DNA of 64,000 nt from Bacteroides sp. MSB163 (GTDB lineage: Bacteria; Bacteroidota; Bacteroidia; Bacteroidales; Bacteroidaceae): the NCBI RefSeq assembly GCF_036416795.1, contig NZ_CP143867.1, forward strand, positions 186,001-250,000, given 5' to 3'. How positions within the stretch are numbered: the stretch's first letter is position 1; the number at the start of each line of letters is the position of its first letter. The translations under genes were made by a program, and so were the position numbers. The notes beneath the pieces were generated by a model. That model was not told where the DNA came from and made no database searches. It saw only the letters and a list, made by a program, of their open reading frames with translations. Shown piece by piece: positions 18,171 to 27,089 of this stretch.

Positions 18171-18348
18171 CCGTTATTATTTGCTTACACCACCGCTTAT
18201 TGCCGATGAATAGGGCGATACAGAGCATTAGTGTAAGCGTGCAAGTAAAATCAACCATAAACCTTTGGTAGAAGCTGAAGCTTGAGAGCGAGTTCCGTTT
18301 ACCGCCTGATAAAAAGTAAAGGCAGACACCCAACAGCATAGCAAACAA
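18160..18348 (-). CDS. possible small membrane protein overlapping DUF2809
   Basis: This is a 62-codon frame with two hydrophobic stretches (MFAMLLGVCLYFLSGG and VDFTCTLTLMLCIALFIG). It starts inside the 3' end of the DUF2809 gene in another frame and stops within the hairpin. It could be a translationally coupled small membrane protein. It could also be chance, because the DUF2809 protein is already of normal length. I do not recognise it. Confidence 0.3.
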   Translation of the reverse strand: MFAMLLGVCLYFLSGGKRNSLSSFSFYQRFMVDFTCTLTLMLCIALFIGNKRWCKQIITECR

Positions 18349-18676
18349 TATCCCACCATGAAAATGACGTACCCAATACTACCCTTGCCAGCGTACAATT
18401 TTGCAACCCCAATAAAGTAACCAATTGCAGATACTGTAACGTTTCAATACAACAAGCAAACAGGAATATCCATAGTGGCAGCCATCGCAATGGACGGGTA
18501 ATAAATATACGCACAAAGCAATATACGAGTATTACCACCAATACATCTCCCATATAGGGACGTATGAATGCGTCACGCACAAAAAGGGCTATTAATGTTT
18601 CGACCACAAACAACCCTGCAAAACAAATTGCGTAAAACCAACGGCTACCAATAAATGTATCATTTCTATTATCCAT
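18299..18676 (-). CDS. DUF2809 family membrane protein
   Basis: This is a 125-residue protein with four membrane segments. It has the family's typical features: an acidic RPYMGDVLVVILVYCFVR segment, LFACCIETLQYLQLV with a conserved Glu in the membrane, and a final SWWDIVCYAVGCLP segment. The length is normal for the family. The function of DUF2809 is unknown. It stands alone between the propeller block and the repeat region and may have been carried in with the accessory genes. Confidence 0.8.
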   Translation of the reverse strand: MDNRNDTFIGSRWFYAICFAGLFVVETLIALFVRDAFIRPYMGDVLVVILVYCFVRIFITRPLRWLPLWIFLFACCIETLQYLQLVTLLGLQNCTLARVVLGTSFSWWDIVCYAVGCLPLLFIRR

Positions 18677-18730
18677 AAATCACTCTTATTACATATTTGG
18701 AAAATTAAAATCTATTATAAATGGGAAACT

Positions 18731-18814
18731 TCAAAATTTCAGCAACAACAATATCGGATTATCATCTTCTGATAAATTACTTAATGCCTCACGAGCTTCA
18801 TTTCTTAAACTCAT
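18731..18814 (-). pseudogene. 3'-terminal remnant of a lost propeller gene
   Basis: Directly after the propeller gene 18,798-20,024, in another frame, 27 codons read NEAREALSNLSEDDNPILLL followed by LKF and a stop. EDDNPI plus a hydrophobic strand and a stop is exactly the C-terminal tail of the other propellers here (compare EDSNPIIIYYEFKK of the adjacent gene). It has no upstream portion, so it is best read as the scar of a second propeller gene removed by recombination. As an independent 27-residue gene it would make no sense. Confidence 0.7.
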
Positions 18815-20024
18815 AATATATAATAATCGGATTTGAATCTTCCGTCAAGGTCTGCAATTTATCGGCCCCTTCTATACGAGGGTTTATTCCGCCTTTCTTC
18901 ATATTTTCTAAAAAGATATCCTTGGTGAAACCGTCATTCATGCCAATGCAATATACCCGGTCCTCATCAAATGAATACAGTTTGGAAATTAACAATGTGC
19001 CTGCTTTATCCGTATAAAGCAAATCGTCAGTTATACCTGACATAACATAAGCTTTATTCTCTTCTTTCTTATAAAGAATGGAATAACCATAAAAGCCTAC
19101 ATGATAGCTGAAATGAATATATTTACCGGTTTCCCAATAATCAAATACATTATATATCTTATCGGTTTTCATCAATCTATCGTATATTTTTGACACTCTT
19201 ACAGATTTCGACATATCATTCTCTGCTATCAAAGTTTCCAAATATTCCTTTGTCACAAGCTTTTTACTTTGCAAAGTAATATACGGCTTTATTCCTTTGG
19301 AAGTTATTTCAAATATTGTATCCATGAAGATCTGCATAAACTTGGGATTTCCGGTAGGACCGGAGATAAAGGTATGTTGATCAGTACTGAATAGTTCATT
19401 CCAACCCTTATTATACTGAGAAGCCTCGAATTGAAAAGAAATTCTTTTTCCATTAGTAACGTCCACTTTACTCAAAAGAAATCGTTTCCCGGATTCATCA
19501 AATGTATACAGATTTGTATACAGCGCATTCTTAAAAGGTTGAATAAAAGTGGATCTTGTACCTTTATTTTCCAGTTTAAATGAACTTTCAAAAGTTCCAT
19601 TACTACTATACTTCAATACATTCTGAGTTTGGGAGTCCAGTACATATATTTTCTTATTTTCCCTGTCGACACTTATATCACCCGGATCAATGTATTCACC
19701 GGGTCCTTTCCCCTTACGCCCTATCATCTTTATAAATTTACCCTGCTTATTAAACAGAAAAAGCCCTCTGCCTTTTTCCAATACATACAAATTATTATCG
19801 CAGACTTCTAACTTATCAACTTTTCCTAATAATGATTCATCCGTATCTTCCAATACAATGATTCCCGCCTTGCTGAATAAAGATGAATAAGTCTTCTTCT
19901 CCAACTTTTCAGCACGATCCAAATTAATCACATAGCCATTTTCCTTTGTTAAACCGCTATTCTCTTCACCAGGAGTAGTCAATAATCCCAGTATTAATGC
20001 CATTAACAGTGTAAGTGTTCTCAT
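18798..20024 (-). CDS. six-bladed beta-propeller protein
   Basis: This 408-residue protein has an N-terminal hydrophobic signal (MRTLTLLMALILGLL) but no lipobox cysteine, unlike its relatives, so it is probably periplasmic or released. It contains GIIVLEDTDESLLGKVDKLE, IKMIGRKGKGPGEYIDPGDI near residue 100, NHL-type strands such as KIYVLDSQTQNVLKYSSNG, and the tail EDSNPIIIYYEFKK. It has its own promoter-like box at 20,062. It is a stand-alone member of the same family as the main run, and the remnant at its 3' end suggests it once had a tandem partner. The ligand is unknown. Confidence 0.8.
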   Translation of the reverse strand: MRTLTLLMALILGLLTTPGEENSGLTKENGYVINLDRAEKLEKKTYSSLFSKAGIIVLEDTDESLLGKVDKLEVCDNNLYVLEKGRGLFLFNKQGKFIKMIGRKGKGPGEYIDPGDISVDRENKKIYVLDSQTQNVLKYSSNGTFESSFKLENKGTRSTFIQPFKNALYTNLYTFDESGKRFLLSKVDVTNGKRISFQFEASQYNKGWNELFSTDQHTFISGPTGNPKFMQIFMDTIFEITSKGIKPYITLQSKKLVTKEYLETLIAENDMSKSVRVSKIYDRLMKTDKIYNVFDYWETGKYIHFSYHVGFYGYSILYKKEENKAYVMSGITDDLLYTDKAGTLLISKLYSFDEDRVYCIGMNDGFTKDIFLENMKKGGINPRIEGADKLQTLTEDSNPIIIYYEFKK

Positions 20025-20061
20025 AGTATATTACATTTTCTTTCTCTTACATAATCAATTG

Positions 20062-20069
20062 CAAAAGTA
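20062..20069 (-). promoter_or_regulatory. -7 box (TACTTTTG) of the 18,798-20,024 gene
   Basis: The minus strand reads TACTTTTGC, matching TAnnTTTG. It lies 37 bp upstream of the ATG at 20,024, giving a leader of about 30 nt. The -33 element is unclear. Confidence 0.5.
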
Positions 20070-20133
20070 ATCATCAAAACAAGATTATGAAAAGAATAGT
20101 CACTATACTTAGTAAACTTCAATAATATATTTT

Positions 20134-22281
20134 CTACAAATGGATACAAAGCGCTCCTCTCTCCTTCAAAGCTATACAAGGAATAGCTAAACGGCAACAA
20201 TCATTTTTAAGAATATCACTACGATAGTCTGAGAGAGAAACATCCAAAACAACGGTTCGGATGCGGAACAAAGAAGTCAATTCTTCAATACGACCATTGT
20301 AGCCTTTGGAAATGTATAAATAATCGATCTGTAAAGGGTGCTTTGAAATCTTATTTTTCCAGCGGGCATCATGGAGCAGGCAAACCCGCCTGCCCGCATA
20401 GGAAACAATGTGATTATGAAAAGCCAGACCGGAAGTAGAATAATCAGCAGGCAAAGCATTGGGAATAGAGAGATGCTGACGATTCCAATAAGGTACGAGT
20501 GCACGGTGCAAACGGGAAGTATCCGGCACACTATCAGCATAAGCCAACCAGGATTCTCCACTATTAGCAACGCAATGGACGGCAGGACAGCCACGGACAT
20601 TATAAAAAACAATGCCGCGCTGAGGAGAAGACAGGCTGACGGAAATCGTATGATAAGTGATCAGCAACAACAGGCAGCAAAGCGGAAAGGATATGCTGCG
20701 AGCAGTTCGGATAGCCAAACTCCGAAGCAGCAATAATAGAAAAAGATAAAACAGCATAATCTCCCAATGATCTATCCAAAGCCGATCTATAGAGGACATT
20801 GGCAGTTCTTCTATCCAGCAGAGAACTTTGTTCTGAGCACTTAACAGAGCATCGACCACTAAAGCACAGCCAGATTGTAGGAAAGGAAAAGAAGTCAGGA
20901 CAAGCATAAGAACCGCAGAATACAAAATCAATGTCACCATAGGAATCACCCACAGATTTGTCAGCAGAAAATGAGTAGAGAAACGGGAGAAATAGAATAT
21001 AACTAAAGGAGCCGTACCGATTTGCGCAGCAACGGAAACCGTCAGCAATCCCCAAACATAACGAGGAATGCAACGCTTGACAGAGAGCAGGCTATAAAGT
21101 TTGGGCTGTATCAACAAAATAGAAACTACCGCTACAAAAGACAATTGAAACCCCACATCAAAAAGCCAAAGTGGATTATAAAGTAACATTAAAAAGGCAG
21201 TAGCCGCCAGTGTATTCAACGATAACAATTTCTCAGATTGTAAACGGGATACAGCCAGCAGAGAGAACATGATTACGGATCGTACCACAGAAGAAGATAA
21301 TCCCGTAAGAAAAGCGAATGCCCACAAAAAGAGAATAACCAGAAAAAATCCCAAGGGTTTAAAAGCAGTCCACCGCTTCCACAAAAAGGAGAAGAAAAAC
21401 AAAAATAAAGTAGAAAGCAAGCCTATATGAAGTCCTGAAAGTGCCAGTACATGACTGGCGCCAGCAATTGAATAAGTTTCCCGTATATCCTCGCTCAAAT
21501 TCTCCTTATCTCCCACCGTAAGAGCCGAAAGTACTGCAAGATTATCTCCCTGAAAACCTAAACGATGATATAGTTCCACCACTTTTTCCCGATAGTCCAA
21601 AGCTATTTGCTGAAGGGAGCGGGAAGCATCATGACCTATTATCCGCCAATGTCCGGCAGGGATATACGCTGTGCCGGTGCCAGCTTTACGAGTAAGATAA
21701 CGTACATAATCAAATTCGTCAGGATTCCCATTATTGACAGGAGGGGCAATACGAGTATGTACCCATAATCTATCTCCCCTCTTTAATGCAACAGTAGCGG
21801 AATCTCTCGGGAAATAGAATAAAAATGTATGTCCATATTCACTTTTCTGCAAATCCTCATCATTCACTTTTCCCTCTAATTGGACATGACATAACACGCT
21901 TCGTTCTTTCATTTCCGGCTTTTCCTGAAGAATCACCTGATAGACTGCCGCCTCATCGGAAAAAGGAAAATCCGTACGATGCAAATATTCTTCCGTCATA
22001 CCGGCGCCTAATCCGAAACAACAGAGAAAGACGGAAACTCCATACAGCCAATGAATACGATATTTATCAGAAAGGAAATAAGTCAGAAATAGTAACAAGA
22101 AACCTGCCAGACAAATCCAAGCAGGAAAAAGATTGGAAAACGGACAGGATGCCTCTGCCGGAATATTTAAGGAAAGTTCCGCCCGCTGCCAGAAGAAGTG
22201 CGCATCTCCACATACAATACCGCCTGCAAACGGCATCAGAAGTCGCAGAAACGGATGTCGTTGCAGGCTGTTAATTATCAA
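20134..22281 (-). CDS. comEC: ComEC/Rec2 family DNA-uptake membrane protein
   Basis: This 715-residue polytopic protein has an N-terminal DUF4131-like region and a competence core. SHVLALSGLHIGLLS (near residue 278) is the family signature, and GLSSSVVRSVIMF and LSFVAVVSILL follow. The C-terminal 150 residues keep the shape of the metallo-beta-lactamase part but show no HxHxDH zinc motif, as in other Bacteroidota ComEC proteins. It is thought to form the inner-membrane channel for single-stranded DNA. The start appears to be TTG at 22,281; ATG at 22,236 would cut into the conserved HPFLRLLMPF segment. It follows rpe after 11 bp on the same strand. Confidence 0.9.
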   Translation of the reverse strand: MIINSLQRHPFLRLLMPFAGGIVCGDAHFFWQRAELSLNIPAEASCPFSNLFPAWICLAGFLLLFLTYFLSDKYRIHWLYGVSVFLCCFGLGAGMTEEYLHRTDFPFSDEAAVYQVILQEKPEMKERSVLCHVQLEGKVNDEDLQKSEYGHTFLFYFPRDSATVALKRGDRLWVHTRIAPPVNNGNPDEFDYVRYLTRKAGTGTAYIPAGHWRIIGHDASRSLQQIALDYREKVVELYHRLGFQGDNLAVLSALTVGDKENLSEDIRETYSIAGASHVLALSGLHIGLLSTLFLFFFSFLWKRWTAFKPLGFFLVILFLWAFAFLTGLSSSVVRSVIMFSLLAVSRLQSEKLLSLNTLAATAFLMLLYNPLWLFDVGFQLSFVAVVSILLIQPKLYSLLSVKRCIPRYVWGLLTVSVAAQIGTAPLVIFYFSRFSTHFLLTNLWVIPMVTLILYSAVLMLVLTSFPFLQSGCALVVDALLSAQNKVLCWIEELPMSSIDRLWIDHWEIMLFYLFLLLLLRSLAIRTARSISFPLCCLLLLITYHTISVSLSSPQRGIVFYNVRGCPAVHCVANSGESWLAYADSVPDTSRLHRALVPYWNRQHLSIPNALPADYSTSGLAFHNHIVSYAGRRVCLLHDARWKNKISKHPLQIDYLYISKGYNGRIEELTSLFRIRTVVLDVSLSDYRSDILKNDCCRLAIPCIALKERGALCIHL

Positions 22282-22292
22282 TGGATGAAGAA

Positions 22293-22943
22293 TTAAAGAT
22301 CCTTCAGCGAATGTATCATGCCTTCAGGATCAGGAGCTGCAAACACGGCACTACCTGCAACCAATGCATCTGCACCGGCAGCTATCAGGCGGGCACCTGT
22401 CTCCAAATTCACGCCACCATCCACTTCTATCAATGCTTTCGAACCGGTACTGTCTATCAGAGTACGCAATTCCCGTACTTTCTCAACTGTATGTTCGATA
22501 AATTTTTGTCCGCCAAAACCGGGATTCACACTCATCAGCAGCACCATATATACATCTTGGATAATATCTTTCAACATCGCTACAGGGGTAGCCGGATTCA
22601 GTGTAACCGCGGGCTGCATACCCGCTTCACGTATTTGTTGCACCACCCGATGCAAATGCGGACAAGCTTCGAAATGTACATTCATGGTGTGCGCACCCAA
22701 TGCTTTCACCTCATTAATAAACTTCTCAGGTTGCACAATCATCAGATGTACATCCAAAGGCTTCTTTGACAGTTTTGCCACATACTTCAATACCGGGAAA
22801 CCGAAAGATATATTAGGAACGAATACACCGTCCATAACGTCAATGTGGACCCAGTCGGCTTCACTGCGGTTCACCATTTCCAAGTCCTTTGCCAGATAAG
22901 CAAAATCTGCGGACAAGATAGAGGGAGCTATGATTGGTTTCAT
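22293..22943 (-). CDS. rpe: ribulose-phosphate 3-epimerase
   Basis: This 216-residue TIM-barrel enzyme of the pentose phosphate pathway interconverts ribulose 5-phosphate and xylulose 5-phosphate. It shows APSILSADFAYL at the N-terminus, the metal-binding HIDVMDGVFVPNISFG, DVHLMI, MSVNPGFGGQKFI and EVDGGVN. The length is normal. It has a TACATTTG box 42 bp upstream and is probably co-transcribed with comEC. Confidence 0.97.
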   Translation of the reverse strand: MKPIIAPSILSADFAYLAKDLEMVNRSEADWVHIDVMDGVFVPNISFGFPVLKYVAKLSKKPLDVHLMIVQPEKFINEVKALGAHTMNVHFEACPHLHRVVQQIREAGMQPAVTLNPATPVAMLKDIIQDVYMVLLMSVNPGFGGQKFIEHTVEKVRELRTLIDSTGSKALIEVDGGVNLETGARLIAAGADALVAGSAVFAAPDPEGMIHSLKDL

Positions 22944-22984
22944 AATACACTACATTTTACAGGTTATATTATAGATATAACGTA

Positions 22985-22992
22985 CAAATGTA
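22985..22992 (-). promoter_or_regulatory. -7 box (TACATTTG) of rpe-comEC
   Basis: The minus strand reads TACATTTGTACG, an exact TAnnTTTG match. The expected start point leaves a leader of about 35 nt before the rpe ATG. Confidence 0.5.
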
Positions 22993-23007
22993 AACAAAAG
23001 ATTTCAT

Positions 23008-23193
23008 TCATCCTAATATTATACCCTGCAAGCCTTGCGGAAGCTGAGGCACTGTACGATAATTACGGGCAAGGTTACGAAGAAAATCCAAAGTTTTCCC
23101 GGAAGGCTGCGGATGTCCATCCGGCAATACATTATCAGAACTTCGCGGTTTCACGGATGAAGAAGAAAAAGAAGGAGTAGTTTTTTTATCCAT
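23008..23193 (-). CDS. small hypothetical protein
   Basis: This 61-residue protein has a Ser/Pro-rich, probably disordered N-terminal half. The ordered C-terminal half contains TLDFLRNLARNY and LPQGLQGIILG. The second half resembles a type of small Bacteroides protein with an FLRxxAR..LP.GLxG pattern that I recall but cannot name. The gene lies between the sigma factor terminator and rpe on the same strand. There is no functional prediction. Confidence 0.5.
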   Translation of the reverse strand: MDKKTTPSFSSSSVKPRSSDNVLPDGHPQPSGKTLDFLRNLARNYRTVPQLPQGLQGIILG

Positions 23194-23337
23194 AGGCTTA
23201 TTGAACTGAAAATTAATAATTAATTAAAGTTGCGGGCTGCAAAAAGAAGCAGGAAGAACTTTATGTATTAAGAACGGGAGAAGAAGAGATATAGTATACA
23301 AGAAGTTATAAAAAACATGAGAGATATAAACAAATCA

Positions 23338-23370
23338 GCCCAGGTTAGTGCCAAAACACCATACCTGGGC
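23338..23370 (-). terminator. hairpin terminator after the ECF sigma gene
   Basis: The stem GCCCAGGT/ACCTGGGC with a 17-nt loop lies 22 bp after the sigma gene stop. On the minus strand it is followed by a moderately T-rich stretch (GATTTGTTTATA). The rest of the gap 23,194-23,391 shows nothing else. Confidence 0.6.
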
Positions 23371-23391
23371 CAATATCCGGTTGAGTACCCT

Positions 23392-23985
23392 TCAATCCAT
23401 CGTCAGCACGATTCCATGCTTCTCCGCCATCCGGCGCAGGTTCAAAATAGCATAACGCATCCGTCCTAAAGAGGTATTGATGCTGACTCCCGTCATTTCT
23501 GCTATCTCCTTGAAACTGAGGTCTTGATAAAAGCGCATGTGTACTACTTCCCGTTGTTCGTCCGGCAGATGTTTCATCAGGCGACGTACATCCGCAAGAA
23601 TCTGGTGGTTCACTATTTCAGCTTCAACCGTTCCTTCAGACAGACGGATATTATTCAGTAAATTCCGTTCTTCTTCATCACAAGACACTATGTTTTCCTG
23701 TTTTTCCTGACGAAAACAGTCGATAATAAGATTATGCGCGATACGAGTCAACCAAGCCGGGAACTTACCGTTTTCATTGTAACGTCCCTGCTGAATGGTG
23801 ACAATGGCTTTTGTGAAAGTTTCCTGAAATATGTCTTCCGCCAACTCTTCATTGCGCACCGTATAATAGATGTACGTATAAAGACGGTCTTTATAGCGGT
23901 TCAACAGAATATCGAATGCCTCGTTATTGCCTTGTGCATAAAGGGCCACTAACGTTTCGTCAGCAGCATTTGTTTGTACTTTCAT
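23392..23985 (-). CDS. ECF-type RNA polymerase sigma factor
   Basis: This 197-residue sigma-70 family protein has region 2 (AFDILLNRYKDRLYTYIYY...AEDIFQETF...FPAWLTRIAHNLIIDCFR). Region 4 follows with LPDEQREVVHMRFYQDLSFK and the helix-turn-helix EIAEMTGVSINTSLGRMRYA. No anti-sigma gene is adjacent, since the next gene on the strand is the unrelated 61-residue protein. It would redirect core polymerase to a specific regulon, which cannot be inferred from here. Confidence 0.92.
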   Translation of the reverse strand: MKVQTNAADETLVALYAQGNNEAFDILLNRYKDRLYTYIYYTVRNEELAEDIFQETFTKAIVTIQQGRYNENGKFPAWLTRIAHNLIIDCFRQEKQENIVSCDEEERNLLNNIRLSEGTVEAEIVNHQILADVRRLMKHLPDEQREVVHMRFYQDLSFKEIAEMTGVSINTSLGRMRYAILNLRRMAEKHGIVLTMD

Positions 23986-24102
23986 TACGTGTGTTTTTAG
24001 ATTTCAGCGTAATGTATTCCGATAGGCATTCGATGTTTAGTAGTTAATAATATGCAAAGAAAGGAAATTTTTGGGAAAGAAACAATATTAGAAGCAATAA
24101 TT

Positions 24103-24175
24103 AAGTTACAAGTTACGAGCTACAAGTTACTGCGCTGTCACTCTGCATAGTACTTGTAGCTCGTAGCTCGTAACT
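24103..24175. repeat. long intergenic hairpin, type 'agctacgag', copy 1
   Basis: Imperfect inverted arms made of iterated AGTTACGAGCTACAAG-like words flank a core that reads TGCGCTGTCACTCTGCATAG. It lies between fmt and the sigma gene and overlaps the fmt stop. It belongs to the same family as 35,051-35,152, 47,671-47,780 and 60,092-60,172, judged by the CTGCGC...GCA core and the architecture. Confidence 0.7.
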
Positions 24176-25145
24176 ATTTCACTCTGAATTCTTCCGTCAA
24201 CCGGAATCCACGCAAAAGTTCATCTGTCTTCAAGCGTTTCTTACCGGGAAGTTGCAAAGCACGTATGCCGATAAAACCATCATCAGCAGCTACATGGATA
24301 TAAGTCTTACCATCTGTCAGCAAAGTTCCGGGAGTCAACTGGTGAGATTGGATTATTTTTTCTGTCTCAAATATCTTCATAACTACCACCTCTCCATCAG
24401 GTTGAACTAATTCCGCCCAGGCGGCAGGATAAGGAGACAGACCGCGAATAAAATCATAAATACGTTTCACTGGCTGATTCCAATCAATACGACAGGTATC
24501 TTTAAAAATCTTCGGTGCAGGGCGTAATTCGCCTACAACTGCCATTTCTTCCTGTGGAATAGGTTTCACTGCATCATTCAGGATCGCATCTACTGTTTCA
24601 GTCACCAGTTTTCCACCAAGCATCATTAGCTTATCATGCACAATGCCCACATCATCCGTATCTGCGATAGGAATACGAACTTGCTGAATCACTTCACCCG
24701 TATCGATTTCATGACGCAGGAAGAAAGTTGTGATACCTGTTTCCGTATCACCATTGATTACCGCCCAGTTAATAGGAGCGGCTCCCCGGTATTGAGGCAA
24801 AAGAGAAGCATGAAGATTGAAGGTTCCCAAACGTGGCATATTCCATACCACTTCGGGCAGCATACGGAAAGCAACTACTATCTGCAAATCGGCCTTCCAC
24901 TCACGCAGAGCCTCAACAAAAGCCTCATCTTTCAACTTTTCCGGTTGCAACAAAGGAAGATTCTGTTCCAGCGCATACTGTTTCACCGGAGAAAACTGAA
25001 GTTTATGTCCTCGCCCTGCCGGTTTATCAGGCATGGTGATGACACCTACTACATTATATCCACCTTCTACTAAACACCGCAGAGACTCCACTGCAAAATC
25101 CGGAGTCCCCATATAAACTATTCGCAAATCTTCTTTCTTCATCAT
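24174..25145 (-). CDS. fmt: methionyl-tRNA formyltransferase
   Basis: This 323-residue enzyme formylates initiator Met-tRNA. It shows RIVYMGTPDFAVESLR, the SLLPQYRGAAPINWAVINGD loop with the family's catalytic region, and TGITTFFLRHEIDTGEVI. A C-terminal OB-like domain includes GLSPYPAAWAEL. Two adjacent ATG codons are possible starts. It lies 12 bp after the ClC channel gene and is probably the last gene of the tsaC-ClC-fmt unit. Confidence 0.97.
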   Translation of the reverse strand: MMKKEDLRIVYMGTPDFAVESLRCLVEGGYNVVGVITMPDKPAGRGHKLQFSPVKQYALEQNLPLLQPEKLKDEAFVEALREWKADLQIVVAFRMLPEVVWNMPRLGTFNLHASLLPQYRGAAPINWAVINGDTETGITTFFLRHEIDTGEVIQQVRIPIADTDDVGIVHDKLMMLGGKLVTETVDAILNDAVKPIPQEEMAVVGELRPAPKIFKDTCRIDWNQPVKRIYDFIRGLSPYPAAWAELVQPDGEVVVMKIFETEKIIQSHQLTPGTLLTDGKTYIHVAADDGFIGIRALQLPGKKRLKTDELLRGFRLTEEFRVK

Positions 25146-25157
25146 ATAACAACTTTA

Positions 25158-26948
25158 TTAATCTTCAGAGAAATGAACCAGTACCTGACGGTATGAATTG
25201 AATATCTTCGATTTGGAAACAAACCCCAGATAGTGCCCTTCTTCATCTACCACAGGAAGGTTCCATGCTTTCGTATCATCAAACGTGCGCATCACCTGTT
25301 CCATACTATCCGTGTCATAAAGGCGTGCCGGAATAGCCGTCATCAGCTTGCCTACCGTAAAACGATGATACAACTCCTGCCGGAACATGATATTCCGGAT
25401 ATCGTCTAAAGTAACAATACCAATCAGTATTCCGCTCTTATCCGTTACCGGGAATATATTACGCCGTGAGGCTGAAATCGCTTTCACCAATTCCCCCAAA
25501 TCCATCTCCGGATGAACCACTACAAAATCTTTCTCCACCACATTTTCCACCTTCATCAGAGTAAGTACTGCTTTATCTTTATGGTGAGTCAGCAATTCTC
25601 CCTTCTTAGCCAAACGCATGGAGTAAATACTATGAGGTTCGAAAACAATAATTGTCAGATAAGAACTGGCTGCTACAATCATCAGCGGGAGGAAAAGGTC
25701 ATATCCACCCGTCAGTTCGGCTATCAGGAAGACTCCGGTCAACGGGGCATGCATGACACCGCTCATCACACCCGCCATGCCCATCAGGGCAAAATTCTTT
25801 TCGGGCAGATAATAAGAGAAATCAAACTTATTACTGAAAAAAGCGAAGACAAAACCAGCGATACATCCCAAATACAAAGAAGGTGCAAAGATACCACCAC
25901 AACCACCGCCACCATTTGTCGCACTGGACGCAAACACCTTAAACAAGATGATGAGCATCAAATAGAGTAACAATAAATTTCCATGTCCGTAGAAAAAGGA
26001 ATTGTTCATCACCGTATCCCAATCGGCATTGGAAGTACCGTTCAGCAACAGTTCGATGGTATCATAGCCTTCACCGTAGAGCGGCGGGAAAAGAAATATC
26101 AAGATACTCAACATGACACCACCCAAAGCCAACTTCTGGTAAGGGCCTTTCAACTTGCCAAACAAACCTTCCACAGAGTTCATTGCACGGGTAAAATAGA
26201 GCGAAACCAGTCCGCAAAATATCCCCAGCATGATAACGTAAGGAATACGTTCCATTTCAAATGCCTGGTCAAGGTGGAATTTAAACATTGCTTCTGTTCC
26301 GGTAGTAATATAGGACACTGTAGCAGCCGTCACTGCAGAAATCAACAACGGAAGCAGAGAAGTCATAGTCAGGTCTATCATCAGTACTTCCAGTGTAAAC
26401 ACCAGTCCTGCAATAGGCGCCTTGAAGATACCAGCAATAGCACCGGCAGCACCACAGCCTACCAAAAGCATCAGTGTGCGGTGCTCCATCTTAAAAATAC
26501 TTCCCAGATTGGAGCCAATAGCGGACCCTGTCAATACGATAGGCGCCTCTGCTCCTACCGAACCACCGAAACCAATGGTTATGGAACTGGCAATCACAGA
26601 CGACCATGTATTGTGCCGCTTAATCCGTCCTTGCCGGCGGGAAATCGCATAGAGAATTTTAGTAACCCCATGACTGATATCATCCTTCACCACATAGCGT
26701 ACAAACAATCCTGCCAGAAAAATACCCACTACCGGATAAACCAGATAAAGGTAGTTGGCCTCCGTCGTATTGAAATTGTTCGTCAGGAAATTCTGTATCC
26801 AGTGTATCAGCATCTTCAGTATCAAAGCCGTAATAGCCGTAAAGATACCTACCAGAAAACTGAGTATCAAGATAAACTGTTTTTCCTTAATATTCTTTTC
26901 ACGCCATAAAAGGAAACGCTGAAACAAACTTCTCTTCTCTTTTTCCAT
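25158..26948 (-). CDS. ClC family chloride channel/antiporter with CBS domains
   Basis: This 596-residue protein has a ClC membrane core (residues about 20-440). It includes GGSVGAEAPIVLTGSAIGSNLG, the GxExP box that carries the gating glutamate, then GAAGAIAGIFKAPIAGLVF and GGGGCGGIFAPSLYLG. Two CBS domains follow (about 460-590), with HPEMDLGELVKAISASRRN and IFNSYRQVLVHF near the end. It moves chloride, probably in exchange for protons. The CBS pair may sense nucleotides. It lies between tsaC and fmt on the same strand. Confidence 0.95.
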   Translation of the reverse strand: MEKEKRSLFQRFLLWREKNIKEKQFILILSFLVGIFTAITALILKMLIHWIQNFLTNNFNTTEANYLYLVYPVVGIFLAGLFVRYVVKDDISHGVTKILYAISRRQGRIKRHNTWSSVIASSITIGFGGSVGAEAPIVLTGSAIGSNLGSIFKMEHRTLMLLVGCGAAGAIAGIFKAPIAGLVFTLEVLMIDLTMTSLLPLLISAVTAATVSYITTGTEAMFKFHLDQAFEMERIPYVIMLGIFCGLVSLYFTRAMNSVEGLFGKLKGPYQKLALGGVMLSILIFLFPPLYGEGYDTIELLLNGTSNADWDTVMNNSFFYGHGNLLLLYLMLIILFKVFASSATNGGGGCGGIFAPSLYLGCIAGFVFAFFSNKFDFSYYLPEKNFALMGMAGVMSGVMHAPLTGVFLIAELTGGYDLFLPLMIVAASSYLTIIVFEPHSIYSMRLAKKGELLTHHKDKAVLTLMKVENVVEKDFVVVHPEMDLGELVKAISASRRNIFPVTDKSGILIGIVTLDDIRNIMFRQELYHRFTVGKLMTAIPARLYDTDSMEQVMRTFDDTKAWNLPVVDEEGHYLGFVSKSKIFNSYRQVLVHFSED

Positions 26949-27089
26949 ATACCTATATTTACCAATCTAAACGAAATAAAGAATTTACTCTCGTATCCAT
27001 ATAATAAGAGAGAAAATCCTTCGACAAACTCAGGGCATACCCGAGCTTACAGAGATTAAAAATAACGATACCTTTTTTAGTCCGTTATT

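Noticed and set aside
25983..26909. 308-codon plus-strand frame opposite the ClC channel gene
   Set aside because: It is antisense to a clear ClC protein and its translation is rich in His, Gln and Arg without any domain.
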